NCBI RefSeq assembly: GCF_001307195.1
Contig: NZ_CP012808.1
Coordinates: 2,356,001-2,420,000 of the forward strand
DNA: 64,000 nt
Direction of reading: 5' to 3'
Source of the DNA: Acinetobacter equi
Lineage (GTDB): Bacteria; Pseudomonadota; Gammaproteobacteria; Pseudomonadales; Moraxellaceae
In this document: positions 9,520-18,314 of the stretch, piece after piece
Position numbering within the stretch: the first letter of the stretch is position 1
Layout of the letters: each line of letters opens with the position of its first letter
Program-made: the position numbers and the translations under genes
Notes under the pieces: model-generated
Seen by the model: the letters and a program-made list of their open reading frames with translations, nothing else
Databases searched by the model: none
What the model was told of the DNA's origin: nothing

Positions 9520-10626
9520 TTATCGAATACGAAATTGATCTAATTTGTTTTCATCTAGTTGAATGCCTAAACCTGCTGAATGAGGGATAACCAATTCAAA
9601 ATTTTCATATTGCAATGGTGTTTTTAGGATTTCTTCGGTGAGTAACAATGGACCAAATAATTCTGTGCCATAGGCAAGTGTTTCAAAGGTGGAAAAGGTA
9701 TGTGCTGAAGCAATTGTGCCCACAGGACCTTCAAGCATGGTTCCACCATACAGATCAATTCCTGCTAATTTTGCGACTGTATTAACTTCAGTTGCTTCAA
9801 TAAGCCCACCAGATTGAGCCACTTTTACAGCAAATACTGAAGCTGCATTTCTTTTTGCTAAGTGATACGCCGTATTTGGACCCATTAAAGATTCATCTGC
9901 CATAATGGCAATATCAAATTTACGGGTTAAGCGTTCCATTGCATCAATATTGTCAATTGCACAAGGCTGTTCAATTAAATCAATACCGCCATCTTGTAAT
10001 GCTTGAATACCTTTAATCGCATCTAACTCTGACCAAGCACGGTTAACATCTACACGTATAGAAATGTCTTTACCCAGTGCTTTTTTAATTGCAAGAACAT
10101 GCTCAACATCTTCTTCAATTTTGCGTGAGCCAATTTTAAGTTTAAAAATATTGTGACGTTTACGAGCAATCATTTCTTTTGCTTCAGCAATATCTTTTTC
10201 AGTATTACCTGATGCTAAAACCCAAAGTACAGGAATAGAATCTCTTAAACGACCACCTAATACTTCACTTAAAGGAAGGTTTAAACGTTGCGCTTCAATA
10301 TCAAGTAAAGCTGTTTGTATGGCGCATTTAGCAAAACGATTTCCGTTAATATTCTTTTTTAAGGTATTTGAAATAGACGATACATTGCCTTTGGTTTGTT
10401 GCAGTAAAGGTGCAAAATAAGTTTCAATATTGGTTTTAATGCTTTCAGGGCTTTCTTCGCCATATCCTAAGCCACCAATTGTGGTTGCTTCACCCCAGCC
10501 AACAAAACCATCTTGAGTTGTAATTTTCACAAGAACTAAGGTTTGTGTTTGCATAGTTGCCACAGCCATCTTATGTGGGCGAATTGTCGGTATTTCGACA
10601 AGTAATGTCTCAATCTTACTGTACAT
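9520..10626 (-). CDS. catB: Muconate cycloisomerase
   Basis: A 368-residue enolase-superfamily enzyme that lactonises cis,cis-muconate to muconolactone. The catalytic lysine motif FKLKIGSR is near residue 165. Metal ligands follow in RVDVNRAW, IEQP and MADES, and the second lysine is in AVKVAQSGG. GAAGG precedes the ATG. It is the first gene of the long minus-strand ben-cat cluster and faces the BenM-type regulator across a 115-bp promoter region carrying two LysR-type dyads. Confidence 0.95.
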   Translation of the reverse strand: MYSKIETLLVEIPTIRPHKMAVATMQTQTLVLVKITTQDGFVGWGEATTIGGLGYGEESPESIKTNIETYFAPLLQQTKGNVSSISNTLKKNINGNRFAKCAIQTALLDIEAQRLNLPLSEVLGGRLRDSIPVLWVLASGNTEKDIAEAKEMIARKRHNIFKLKIGSRKIEEDVEHVLAIKKALGKDISIRVDVNRAWSELDAIKGIQALQDGGIDLIEQPCAIDNIDAMERLTRKFDIAIMADESLMGPNTAYHLAKRNAASVFAVKVAQSGGLIEATEVNTVAKLAGIDLYGGTMLEGPVGTIASAHTFSTFETLAYGTELFGPLLLTEEILKTPLQYENFELVIPHSAGLGIQLDENKLDQFRIR

Positions 10627-10665
10627 TTTAAACCTTCTGTTCTTGCCATAACCTCACTGTTTGAT

Positions 10666-10732
10666 ATACCTTAAAAGAATAATATTTGGCTGTCGAAGAC
10701 CAAATTTGCATTTTAATATATCTTAAAGGTAT
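10666..10732. promoter_or_regulatory. Two BenM/CatM-type operator sites between catB and the regulator
   Basis: The BenM/CatM consensus is ATAC-N7-GTAT. Site 1 is ATAC-N7-GAAT (10666-10680) and site 2 is ATAT-N7-GTAT (10718-10732), each one base from consensus and sharing a CTTAAA core. Their starts are 52 bp apart, about five helical turns. Site 2 is just upstream of the regulator ATG (10742), which suggests autoregulation. On the minus strand TTGGTC-N16-TATTCT is a possible catB promoter lying between the sites. Confidence 0.65.
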
Positions 10733-10741
10733 GGAAGACCG

Positions 10742-11656
10742 ATGGAATTAAGACATTTACGTTATTATGTAGCGGTGGTTGAAGAGCAAAGTTTCACAAA
10801 AGCCGCTGAAAGATTATTCATTGCTCAACCACCTTTAAGCCGACAAATACAAAACCTTGAAGCAGAACTCAATGTTCAATTATTTGAACGAGGAAGTCGC
10901 CCTTTAAAGACCACAGAAGCAGGTCAATTTTTCTACCAACATGCCTTAAAACTTTTGTCTAATGCAGAAGAAATAAAGTCTATGACCAAACGTGTAGGAA
11001 TGGCAGATCGAACGATTACGATTGGGTTTGTAGGTTCACTTTTATTTGGTTTACTGTCCAATATTGTCTATTTATTTAAACAACAGCAGCCAAATTTAAA
11101 AATTGAAATGATTGAAATGGCGACAGCCGAACAAATAGAAGCATTAAAAGAAGGAAAAATTGATGTTGGATTTGGTCGGCTACGTATTTCAGATCCTGCT
11201 ATTAAACGTGTACTCCTTCGAGAAGAACGATTAATGGTTGCTGTTCATTCTAGTCATCCTTTGGTTTTAAAAAAAGAAGGAGTTTATTTATCTGAATTGG
11301 TTGATCACACTATATTTTTATATCCCAACAATAATAAGCCAAACTTTTCTACACAAGTTAGAGCAATGTTTTCCGAACATGGCTTAGAACCACAGAATTT
11401 AAGAGAAGTTCGTGAACTTGCTTTAGCTTGTGGTTTTGTTGCTGCAGGTGAAGGAATTTGTATTGTGCCTGAAAGTGCACAAAGTATTCAGTTAACACAT
11501 TTACACTTTATCCCATTATTAGATCAATCAGCTATTAGCCCAGTTTTTATGACCATTCGTAATTTAGATGAAAGTGATGATATTTTGTCTTTATTTGATT
11601 GTATCTATCAAGTTTATGATTTAGAAGATATTAAGTATGATCGATCAATTTTTTAA
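10742..11656 (+). CDS. benM: LysR-type activator of benzoate/catechol genes, BenM-like
   Basis: A 304-residue LysR regulator whose winged-helix N-terminus (MELRHLRYYVAVVEEQS, then AQPPLSRQIQNLE) closely follows BenM and CatM of A. baylyi. The effector domain keeps IGFVGSLLFGLL with Ser99, and Thr128, residues I recall as contacting cis,cis-muconate. It also has Arg160 and a Tyr at 292 (aligned with BenM Tyr293). From memory, BenM uses these two for its secondary benzoate site, while CatM has His and Phe. I therefore favour BenM over CatM. It is divergent from catB and is the only such regulator seen near the merged ben-cat cluster. Confidence 0.85.
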   Translation: MELRHLRYYVAVVEEQSFTKAAERLFIAQPPLSRQIQNLEAELNVQLFERGSRPLKTTEAGQFFYQHALKLLSNAEEIKSMTKRVGMADRTITIGFVGSLLFGLLSNIVYLFKQQQPNLKIEMIEMATAEQIEALKEGKIDVGFGRLRISDPAIKRVLLREERLMVAVHSSHPLVLKKEGVYLSELVDHTIFLYPNNNKPNFSTQVRAMFSEHGLEPQNLREVRELALACGFVAAGEGICIVPESAQSIQLTHLHFIPLLDQSAISPVFMTIRNLDESDDILSLFDCIYQVYDLEDIKYDRSIF

Positions 11657-11823
11657 GTGATAGTAAAATTGCTTTAATGATTATATCTATTAAGTTGCTT
11701 TTCACGTTACAAAATAATGACAAGCAACTTTAAAGGTATAAATATAGAGTTAATCGGTTTTGGACAAAAAATCATCTTTGCCTCATTGTTGAATTGGAAA
11801 CTTCACAAGCAGGAGGCTTTAAG

Positions 11824-13197
11824 GTGAAAGAAGATCAAATAAATATTAATAATTTAGTAGATGAAGCAACATTTACGCCTTTCCATTGGGGCGTTTTACT
11901 TTGGTGCTTAATCATTATTATTTTTGATGGCTATGATTTAGTTATTTACGGCGTAGTTTTACCATTACTCATGCAGGAGTGGGGGTTAAGTACAGTTCAA
12001 GCAGGAATGCTTGCGAGCACAGCACTTTTTGGCATGATGTTTGGTGCAATGTCTTTTGGAACACTCTCTGACAAATTAGGTCGTAAAAAAACCATTATGA
12101 TTTGTGTTGCCATTTTTAGTGGTTTTACATTTTTGGGTGCATTTGCATCATCACCAACAGAATTTGGAATATTACGCTTTCTTGCTGGTTTAGGCATAGG
12201 CGGTGTGATGCCGAATGTCGTTGCTTTAATGACTGAATATGCACCTAAAAAAATTCGAAGCACATTAGTTGCAATTATGTTTAGTGGTTATGCGATTGGT
12301 GGAATGGCATCTGCATTATTGGGAGCTTGGCTAGTCGTTGATTATGGCTGGAAAATTATGTTCTATATAGCGGGCATTCCACTTTTATTTTTACCATTGA
12401 TTTGGAAATATTTACCAGAATCTCTGATGTTTTTAACCCAAAATGGTGAAAATATAAAAGTTCAAGAAGTTGTTTCTAAAATTACGCCTAATCAGGTGAT
12501 TACAACAAAAACAACTTTTGTTTTAAATGAAGTTATTGCAGGTGATGAAGCACCATTAAAAGCACTTTTCCAACAAGGTCGTTCAGCTAGTACTTTTATG
12601 TTCTGGATTGCATTCTTTATGTGCTTATTGATGGTATATGCATTAGGTAGTTGGCTACCAAAACTCATGATTCAAGCGGGATATTCATTAGGTGCAAGTA
12701 TGATTTTCTTATTTGCATTAAATATTGGCGGAATGATTGGTGCAATTGGTGGTGGTGCTTTAGCAGATAAATTCCACTTAAAGCCTGTACTGACAAGTAT
12801 GTTTTTACTAGGTTCAATGTCACTTATTTTATTAGGATTTAATAGTCCTACATTTGTTTTATATACATTAATTGCAGTTGCAGGAGCGGCAACAATTGGT
12901 TCACAAATTTTACTTTATACTTTTGTTGCTCAGTATTATCCAACAACGTTACGCTCGACAGGAATGGGATGGGCTTCAGGAATTGGACGAATTGGTGCAA
13001 TTGTAGGTCCTGTATTGACTGGCGCGTTACTTGGCTTTGAATTGCCACATCAGATGAATTTTTTAGCGATTGCAATACCAGGTGTTATTGCAGCACTTGC
13101 TATATTCCTAGTCAATCTAAAATCTTCGGTTGAAGGAGCTACTCATCAAAGTACCGTAAATACAGAAGTGAGAGCATTTAAGTCATCAACACATTAA
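11824..13197 (+). CDS. benK: BenK-like aromatic acid/H+ symporter (MFS, AAHS family)
   Basis: A 457-residue permease with 12 predicted membrane segments. The AAHS signature IFDGYDLVIYGVVLPLLM lies in helix 1, and the loop motif GTLSDKLGRKK follows between helices 2 and 3. Its place next to the benM-type gene points to benzoate uptake (BenK); muconate (MucK-like) is the alternative. I start at GTG 11824 because AGGAGG stands seven bases upstream; the in-frame TTG at 11794 has no such site. Upstream, TTTAAAGGTAT (11729-11739) repeats the GTAT half of the BenM-type operator, suggesting shared control. Confidence 0.82.
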   Translation: MKEDQININNLVDEATFTPFHWGVLLWCLIIIIFDGYDLVIYGVVLPLLMQEWGLSTVQAGMLASTALFGMMFGAMSFGTLSDKLGRKKTIMICVAIFSGFTFLGAFASSPTEFGILRFLAGLGIGGVMPNVVALMTEYAPKKIRSTLVAIMFSGYAIGGMASALLGAWLVVDYGWKIMFYIAGIPLLFLPLIWKYLPESLMFLTQNGENIKVQEVVSKITPNQVITTKTTFVLNEVIAGDEAPLKALFQQGRSASTFMFWIAFFMCLLMVYALGSWLPKLMIQAGYSLGASMIFLFALNIGGMIGAIGGGALADKFHLKPVLTSMFLLGSMSLILLGFNSPTFVLYTLIAVAGAATIGSQILLYTFVAQYYPTTLRSTGMGWASGIGRIGAIVGPVLTGALLGFELPHQMNFLAIAIPGVIAALAIFLVNLKSSVEGATHQSTVNTEVRAFKSSTH

Positions 13198-13203
13198 GTT
13201 TAC

Positions 13204-13238
13204 AAAAATCACCTTATATTTCGCTAGATGTGATTTTT
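13204..13238 (+). terminator. Rho-independent terminator after benK
   Basis: AAAAATCAC (13204-13212) pairs with GTGATTTTT (13230-13238) immediately after the permease stop codon, with U-rich sequence in the descending arm. It would partly separate the porin gene from benK. Confidence 0.65.
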
Positions 13239-13288
13239 AAAAAAAATATGACATTGTCATTACAATGAAATTTCAAAATGAGGTCAGG

Positions 13289-14572
13289 ATGAATACTCAT
13301 AAACAATTTAGAATTAAAGCAATTGTATTATTATGCACAGGAATTTGTATAAGCTCATTATCTCAAGCAAATACTCAAACTGAAATTGACGAATTAAAAC
13401 ATGAATTGCATATGTTAAAACAGCTTGTTCAGCATATGAATAGTCAGCAACAGACTCAATCTGAACAATTGGTGAAAGCACAAAAGTTTCAAAAAAGTTC
13501 TCAAAATCAAAACTTGAAAAATACTGTGGGCTTAACAAAAGGTGGAGCTGAATTTAACCTTTATGGAAATATTCGTTTAGATGCTTTATATCAAATAGAA
13601 GGTGGTACACAATCACGGTTATATAATCAAATTAATACCGTACCGCTTACCAGAGATTCAGCATCTTCAGACATACTAAAATCTACTTTGGCAGCAACGC
13701 GTTTAGGTTTAGATTTTAAAGCATCGATACTAAATGAAAATTTAGGTGGAAAAATAGAAGTTGATTTTTTAGGAGCAAATGATGCACTGAGAATTCGACA
13801 TGCATATTTAACTTATAACCAATGGTTAATTGGTCAAACTTGGTCAAACTTTGCAATTCCAGATTATATGCCTGAAAGTATTGATGCATTGGGCTATGTT
13901 GGCGGAGCAGTTAAACGTGATCCACAAATTCGGTATACACAAAAATTTAATCCAAATTCAAGTTTAGTTATTGCACTGGAAGATACTAAAGATTCATCTT
14001 CGCATATGAAATTACCAGCATTAACAATGCATTTTAATCAAAAAATTACAGAAAATTTAAATATTAGCGCACGAACAATGCTTGATGAAAAACGTTCAGA
14101 TAATGACCAAGCTATGGCTTGGGGTGTTGGTTTTGGATTAAAATATGATGTCTTTGAAAATACAACATTTAAAGCCGACTATTATCATGTGAAAGGTGAT
14201 AGCAGTTTAGTATCTTGGACGAATGCTGGATTTGTTGTGGATCAAGAAGATCACACCTTAGCTATGAATAAGTTTAATTCGATTACTTTTGGTGTTACTC
14301 AGCAAATCAATGAAAAAATGAGAACAACATTAGGCTATGGTTATATGAAAGCAGATCCTAATCAGCATTATTTAGATGCATCATTAGACTTAACCAAAAT
14401 AAACAAGGAATTATGGCAAGCATGGGCAAATGTATTTTATAGTCCAGTAAAACCTATTAGCTTAGGTCTGGAATATGTTTATGGTGAAAGAAAAGCATAT
14501 GCCGATGATGTACAAGGCAGTAATAAAGGTATAGATAATCGTTTCAATGCTGTCGCAATTTATACATTTTAA
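13289..14572 (+). CDS. Outer-membrane porin, DcaP-like
   Basis: A 427-residue predicted porin. The signal peptide is MNTHKQFRIKAIVLLCTG and onwards, with a likely cleavage after SLSQA. A short heptad-like stretch follows (TEIDELKHELHMLKQLVQHM), then a beta-barrel with alternating aromatic residues ending FNAVAIYTF. The N-terminal coiled coil plus barrel is the layout of DcaP-type trimeric porins of Acinetobacter, which pass dicarboxylic acids. Next to benK it could admit benzoate, like the porin BenP. Start 13289 is preferred over 13265 because AGG lies just upstream and the signal peptide then begins correctly. Substrate is inference. Confidence 0.75.
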   Translation: MNTHKQFRIKAIVLLCTGICISSLSQANTQTEIDELKHELHMLKQLVQHMNSQQQTQSEQLVKAQKFQKSSQNQNLKNTVGLTKGGAEFNLYGNIRLDALYQIEGGTQSRLYNQINTVPLTRDSASSDILKSTLAATRLGLDFKASILNENLGGKIEVDFLGANDALRIRHAYLTYNQWLIGQTWSNFAIPDYMPESIDALGYVGGAVKRDPQIRYTQKFNPNSSLVIALEDTKDSSSHMKLPALTMHFNQKITENLNISARTMLDEKRSDNDQAMAWGVGFGLKYDVFENTTFKADYYHVKGDSSLVSWTNAGFVVDQEDHTLAMNKFNSITFGVTQQINEKMRTTLGYGYMKADPNQHYLDASLDLTKINKELWQAWANVFYSPVKPISLGLEYVYGERKAYADDVQGSNKGIDNRFNAVAIYTF

Positions 14573-14583
14573 ATTATTGACTT

Positions 14584-14613
14584 ATAAAGCTCGCATCTAA
14601 TTTCGGGCTTTAT
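14584..14613. terminator. Bidirectional terminator between porin and LysR gene
   Basis: ATAAAGCTCG (14584-14593) pairs with CGGGCTTTAT (14604-14613), ten pairs with one G-U. It sits between two convergent genes whose ends are 45 bp apart, so it probably serves both. Confidence 0.65.
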
Positions 14614-14617
14614 ATAT

Positions 14618-15541
14618 TTAAAAATGCAGTTGCAATTTTATTTGTTCCATAATTTCTGTGATGTGCTTAATCATCTGTAAGGATGCTTTTGATAGTTGTC
14701 GTTTTGGTGCAACGCATAAACCTAAGGTTAAAGGATGTAATCCTTGGTCTAATATAGGGCGAAAATAAAGATTTTTTTCATCAATTAAGGGCATTACATC
14801 TAAGTAGCTTAAAATACTGATCCCTAAATTTTCTTTTAACATTGTATGAATAAATTGAATGCTGTTACTTTCAGTTTTTCGAATAGGGTTAAACTGATGT
14901 TTTTTATATAATGCTGTTACATAATCATGAATAATTAGCGGTTCCGAAGGAATGAGATGCCGTTCTTCTAAAGTATCTGACAAATATATTTTTTCTTTCT
15001 TGGCTAAGTCATGTTGTTTATGCATTACAAAACCAATAGGAAATTCAATAAAATCTAATATTTCAAGCTGATGATGCATTGTAGGGTTTAAAATTAATCC
15101 AAAATCTAGTTCTGTTGCAATGATTTTTTCTGAAATTCGATCACTATCCATAATTTGAATATTAAAATTAATCCATGGATAATCGTTATACATACTTTGA
15201 ATTGAACGAGTGACAAAACTCTCATTTAGTGCTGAAATCAGTCCAAATTCAATATTTCCCCGTTTTAAACCTTGTATTTCATCAAATCGAATACATGTAT
15301 GTTGAAATTCTTTTTGCCATTTTAAAAGATCTGCGTATAGCATTTCACCAGCTAAAGTTAGTTTTAATCCATGTGAAAACCTTTCAAATAAAGGTAAGCC
15401 AAATTCTTCTTCAGCTAAACTTATTTGTCTATGAATAGCAGAGACCGAAATAAAAAGATGATCTGCTGCTTTTCTTAAACTTCCAAATTTGGCAACAGCA
15501 ATAAAGTATTCAGTAAAACGTGAAAATGGCATATTCATCAT
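14618..15541 (-). CDS. LysR-type transcriptional regulator
   Basis: A 307-residue LysR protein. The helix-turn-helix covers SLRKAADHLFISVSAIHRQI (about residues 20-39) and the C-terminal part is a periplasmic-binding-like effector domain. It is divergent from the Rieske oxygenase gene with 209 bp between starts, the usual layout for a LysR regulator and its target, so it probably controls that gene. The inducer is unknown. Start codons at 15541, 15538 and 15532 are all possible; no strong ribosome-binding site decides. Confidence 0.85.
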   Translation of the reverse strand: MMNMPFSRFTEYFIAVAKFGSLRKAADHLFISVSAIHRQISLAEEEFGLPLFERFSHGLKLTLAGEMLYADLLKWQKEFQHTCIRFDEIQGLKRGNIEFGLISALNESFVTRSIQSMYNDYPWINFNIQIMDSDRISEKIIATELDFGLILNPTMHHQLEILDFIEFPIGFVMHKQHDLAKKEKIYLSDTLEERHLIPSEPLIIHDYVTALYKKHQFNPIRKTESNSIQFIHTMLKENLGISILSYLDVMPLIDEKNLYFRPILDQGLHPLTLGLCVAPKRQLSKASLQMIKHITEIMEQIKLQLHF

Positions 15542-15582
15542 ATAACTGTTTTAAAGCTCAAAACGAGAATGTTTTGTGTATG

Positions 15583-15638
15583 CGAGTTTTATGCCAAAAC
15601 TCGACTAAACTCAGCATTGTTCTATTTATAAGAACAAT
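15583..15638. promoter_or_regulatory. Two perfect inverted repeats in the LysR/oxygenase intergenic region
   Basis: CGAGTTTT-N5-AAAACTCG (15583-15603) and ATTGTTCT-N7-AGAACAAT (15616-15638) are perfect 8-bp dyads 12 bp apart. Both lie between the divergent LysR and Rieske oxygenase genes. They are good candidates for operators of that regulator. A hairpin in the oxygenase leader is the alternative. Confidence 0.5.
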
Positions 15639-15750
15639 ATGTACGAAACATTCAAATAGACAGAATTTTTAAAAATAAATATTTTAAAGAAATAGAAAAG
15701 CTTAAGCCGAAATTGAAATCTTTGATAAAAATTTTTGTAGGGGAATCATC

Positions 15751-16806
15751 ATGAATGCAATACCTGTATTAAATCTATTTTCTCAACCTGAATGTAGTCA
15801 ATTTGATCCCACAGATTGGAATATTTTAGCGCACCATTGGTATCCTGTTGCTCGTATTCAAGATGTGAGTAGTACACCACAGCAAGTGACATTGTTAGAT
15901 GTAAAAATGGCATTATATAAAACACAAAGTGGTCGAATTCATTTAGTCAGAGATATATGTCCACATCGTGGTGTGCCATTATCTAAAGGTTGGGTTGAAG
16001 GTGATCAAATTATCTGCCCATATCATGGTTTACATTATAACGAGCAAGGGAAATGTACAAAAATTCCTGCACAGCCTGATTTATCTAAAATTTCGGATAG
16101 ATTTAGTCTAACTTGTTTCCCTGTTGTAGAAAAATATGGATTAATTTGGACCAGTTTATTTAATCGAGATGAACATTCAGCAAACTTTCCAATTTTAGAT
16201 ACATGGGAAAATGATTTACACCAAGCCATTTTACCACCTTATGTTGATATTGCAGGTTCAAGTGGGCGTCAATTAGAAGGATTTATTGATGTTGCTCATT
16301 TTGCTTGGGTGCATCATCAAGCTTTTGCTAATCGTGAAAATCAAGTTGTATCTAAATATCATACAGAACGTACGGATTATGGGTTCAAAAGCATTTATAT
16401 TTCAGATGTAAGCAACTATCCACATGGTTTACAACATTTAGCACCAGACGACTTTTTATGGACAAGAGAATTTGATATATATCCACCATTTAGTGCAACT
16501 TTGACGGTTTATTTCCCCAATAATGGTATCTTAAAAATATTAAATGCCTGTTGTCCTGTTTCCTATAATAAAACACGTTTATTTGTACCATTAACTCGAA
16601 ATTTTGATACGACAGGAGATTTACAGGCTGTTTATGATTTTAATGCACAAATTTTTGCAGAAGATCAAGACATGGTAGAAAGTCAAAAACCAGAAGAACT
16701 TCCTCTAGATATATCCATGGAAGCTCATTTTGAAGCTGATCGTTCATCAACAATGTATCGTCGTATTTTGGCAGAATGGGGCTTAAGCAAGCGCTATATT
16801 GTTTAA
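15751..16806 (+). CDS. Rieske aromatic oxygenase, VanA-like single-component alpha subunit
   Basis: A 351-residue Rieske non-haem iron oxygenase. The cluster motif CPHRGVPLSKG then CPYHG (C-x-H-x16-C-x2-H, about residues 70-93) is followed by the iron-binding FIDVAHFAWVHH (D-x2-H-x4-H, about residues 179-190). Length and motifs match the VanA, toluenesulfonate monooxygenase and phenoxybenzoate dioxygenase group. These O- or N-demethylate or hydroxylate substituted aromatics. AGGGGA supports the start. No reductase or beta subunit lies next to it, so it must borrow a reductase encoded elsewhere; BenC is the nearest. Substrate unknown. Confidence 0.85.
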   Translation: MNAIPVLNLFSQPECSQFDPTDWNILAHHWYPVARIQDVSSTPQQVTLLDVKMALYKTQSGRIHLVRDICPHRGVPLSKGWVEGDQIICPYHGLHYNEQGKCTKIPAQPDLSKISDRFSLTCFPVVEKYGLIWTSLFNRDEHSANFPILDTWENDLHQAILPPYVDIAGSSGRQLEGFIDVAHFAWVHHQAFANRENQVVSKYHTERTDYGFKSIYISDVSNYPHGLQHLAPDDFLWTREFDIYPPFSATLTVYFPNNGILKILNACCPVSYNKTRLFVPLTRNFDTTGDLQAVYDFNAQIFAEDQDMVESQKPEELPLDISMEAHFEADRSSTMYRRILAEWGLSKRYIV

Positions 16807-16968
16807 AGATAAATCAGTGACCGACATATTTTGATGAAGTTATAAACATTTAAATTATTCTTTTTCAGAAATATGACTATTTTATGTTGGTTTATCAATA
16901 AGATCATGAAATTTTAGGCTTAAATATGATATTTCTATAAGTGAATGAGAATTTAGGAATTCATAATT

Positions 16969-18012
16969 ATGCCAATTAAAGTACTCGGTTATGCTGCTCA
17001 AAGTTCAACAAGTGCATTAGCACCATATACGTTTGAACGCCGTGATCCACGTGAAGACGATGTTGTTATTGAAATTGATTATTGTGGTGTATGCCATTCG
17101 GACTTGCATCAAGCTAAAAATGATTGGGGATTTAGTCAATATCCAATTGTGCCGGGTCATGAAATTGTAGGTCATGTAATTGCTAAAGGTGAAAATGCAA
17201 CTAAATTTCAGATAGGTGACGTTGTTGGTATTGGCTGTATGGTTGATTCGTGTCAAACATGTTCAGCGTGCCACTCAGATTTAGAACAGTACTGTGAGGA
17301 AGGAAATACTGCAACTTATGGTAGCTTAGATCGTCATGATGGTCGAATGACTTATGGAGGTTATTCTAAGACTATAGTTTGTCGTGAAAAATTTGTTTTA
17401 AAAGTCCCTGAAAATTTAGACTTAAAAGCTGTACCACCATTATTGTGTGCAGGTATTACAACATGGTCACCTTTAAGACATTGGAATGTTGGATCAGGCT
17501 CTAAAGTTGCTGTTGTCGGTTTAGGTGGCTTAGGACATATGGCAATTAAACTGGCTCATGCTTTAGGTGCAGAGGTTACTTTACTTACGCGTTCAATGGA
17601 TAAAGAAAAGGATGCAAGATTATTAGGTGCTCATCATGTTGTGTTATCAACAAATGAAGCTCAGATGAAACAAGTGACAAATCAATTTGATTTAATTATT
17701 GATACTGTCCCATATGATCATGACTTAAAACCATATATTCCAACATTAGCGTTAAATGGTACTTTAGTTCTAGTTGGATATCTTGGTGAAATTAGTGCTC
17801 ATTCAGTTCCAATGATTTTAGGAAGAAAATCGATCGCTGGCTCATTAATTGGTGGTATTAAAGAAACTCAAGAATTGCTTGATTTCTGTGGTAAACATAA
17901 CATTGTTTCTGAAATTGAGCTCATAAATATGAGTAACATTAATGAAGCATATGAACGTATGTTAAAGAGTGATGTGAAATATCGATTTGTTATTGATAAT
18001 AATACATTTTAA
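16969..18012 (+). CDS. Zinc-dependent NAD(P) alcohol dehydrogenase, cinnamyl-alcohol-dehydrogenase family
   Basis: A 347-residue medium-chain dehydrogenase. The catalytic zinc site is in CGVCHSDLHQ with GHEIVGHV, the structural zinc cysteines in GCMVDSCQTCSACHSDLEQYC, and the nucleotide loop is VVGLGGLGHMAIK. This set marks the YahK/AdhC-like aldehyde reductases that interconvert aromatic or aliphatic aldehydes and alcohols. It is 162 bp downstream of the oxygenase on the same strand and may act on its product. A strong terminator follows it. Confidence 0.85.
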   Translation: MPIKVLGYAAQSSTSALAPYTFERRDPREDDVVIEIDYCGVCHSDLHQAKNDWGFSQYPIVPGHEIVGHVIAKGENATKFQIGDVVGIGCMVDSCQTCSACHSDLEQYCEEGNTATYGSLDRHDGRMTYGGYSKTIVCREKFVLKVPENLDLKAVPPLLCAGITTWSPLRHWNVGSGSKVAVVGLGGLGHMAIKLAHALGAEVTLLTRSMDKEKDARLLGAHHVVLSTNEAQMKQVTNQFDLIIDTVPYDHDLKPYIPTLALNGTLVLVGYLGEISAHSVPMILGRKSIAGSLIGGIKETQELLDFCGKHNIVSEIELINMSNINEAYERMLKSDVKYRFVIDNNTF

Positions 18013-18028
18013 TTTTAATACCTTAAGG

Positions 18029-18054
18029 AAAAGCCTATTTATAGGCTTTTCTTA
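18029..18054 (+). terminator. Rho-independent terminator after the alcohol dehydrogenase
   Basis: AAAAGCCTAT (18029-18038) and ATAGGCTTTT (18041-18050) form a near-perfect palindrome followed by CTTATTTT, 16 bp after the stop codon. Confidence 0.8.
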
Positions 18055-18118
18055 TTTTAAATAGATCTCTTTTATAAATTAAAAGTCATAGGCTGAAATG
18101 TAGTGATCGTAGGTTTAA

Positions 18119-18267
18119 AACAAAAGAAGAGTCTGGGTAGAGCATGTATTGGGTCACATGAAAACCTTAAAAATCCTTGCTGAGCGATATCGTAAACGAG
18201 GAAAAGATTGGGCTTAAGATTCAATTTAATTGCTATAATTTATAATATGGAATTGAGTTTTAAATAA
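18119..18267 (+). pseudogene. Degraded C-terminal remnant of an IS5-like transposase
   Basis: From 18119 the plus strand reads NKRRVWVEHVLGHMKTLKIL then AERYRKRGKDWA before a stop. After a frameshift it continues as GLRFNLIAIIYNMEL. This joins into the C-terminal tail (VEH...GHMK...RYR...LRFNLIA.IYN.EL) that I associate with IS5-family transposases common in Acinetobacter. Nothing of the catalytic core or of terminal repeats is visible between the flanking terminators. It is an old, inactive scar. The family assignment is from memory. Confidence 0.65.
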
Positions 18268-18268
18268 A

Positions 18269-18294
18269 AATAGCCCTTTTATAAAAGGGCTATT
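18269..18294 (-). terminator. Terminator of gltS
   Basis: A perfect 26-bp palindrome, AATAGCCCTTTTA followed by its inverse (18269-18294). On the minus strand it is followed by TTTTATTT, just beyond the gltS stop codon. Confidence 0.8.
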
Positions 18295-18314
18295 CAATAT
18301 ATTCAAAGCAATAA

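Noticed and set aside
11794..11823. TTG start for the BenK-like permease
   Set aside because: GTG 11824 has AGGAGG at the right distance, and the extra ten residues would include that site.
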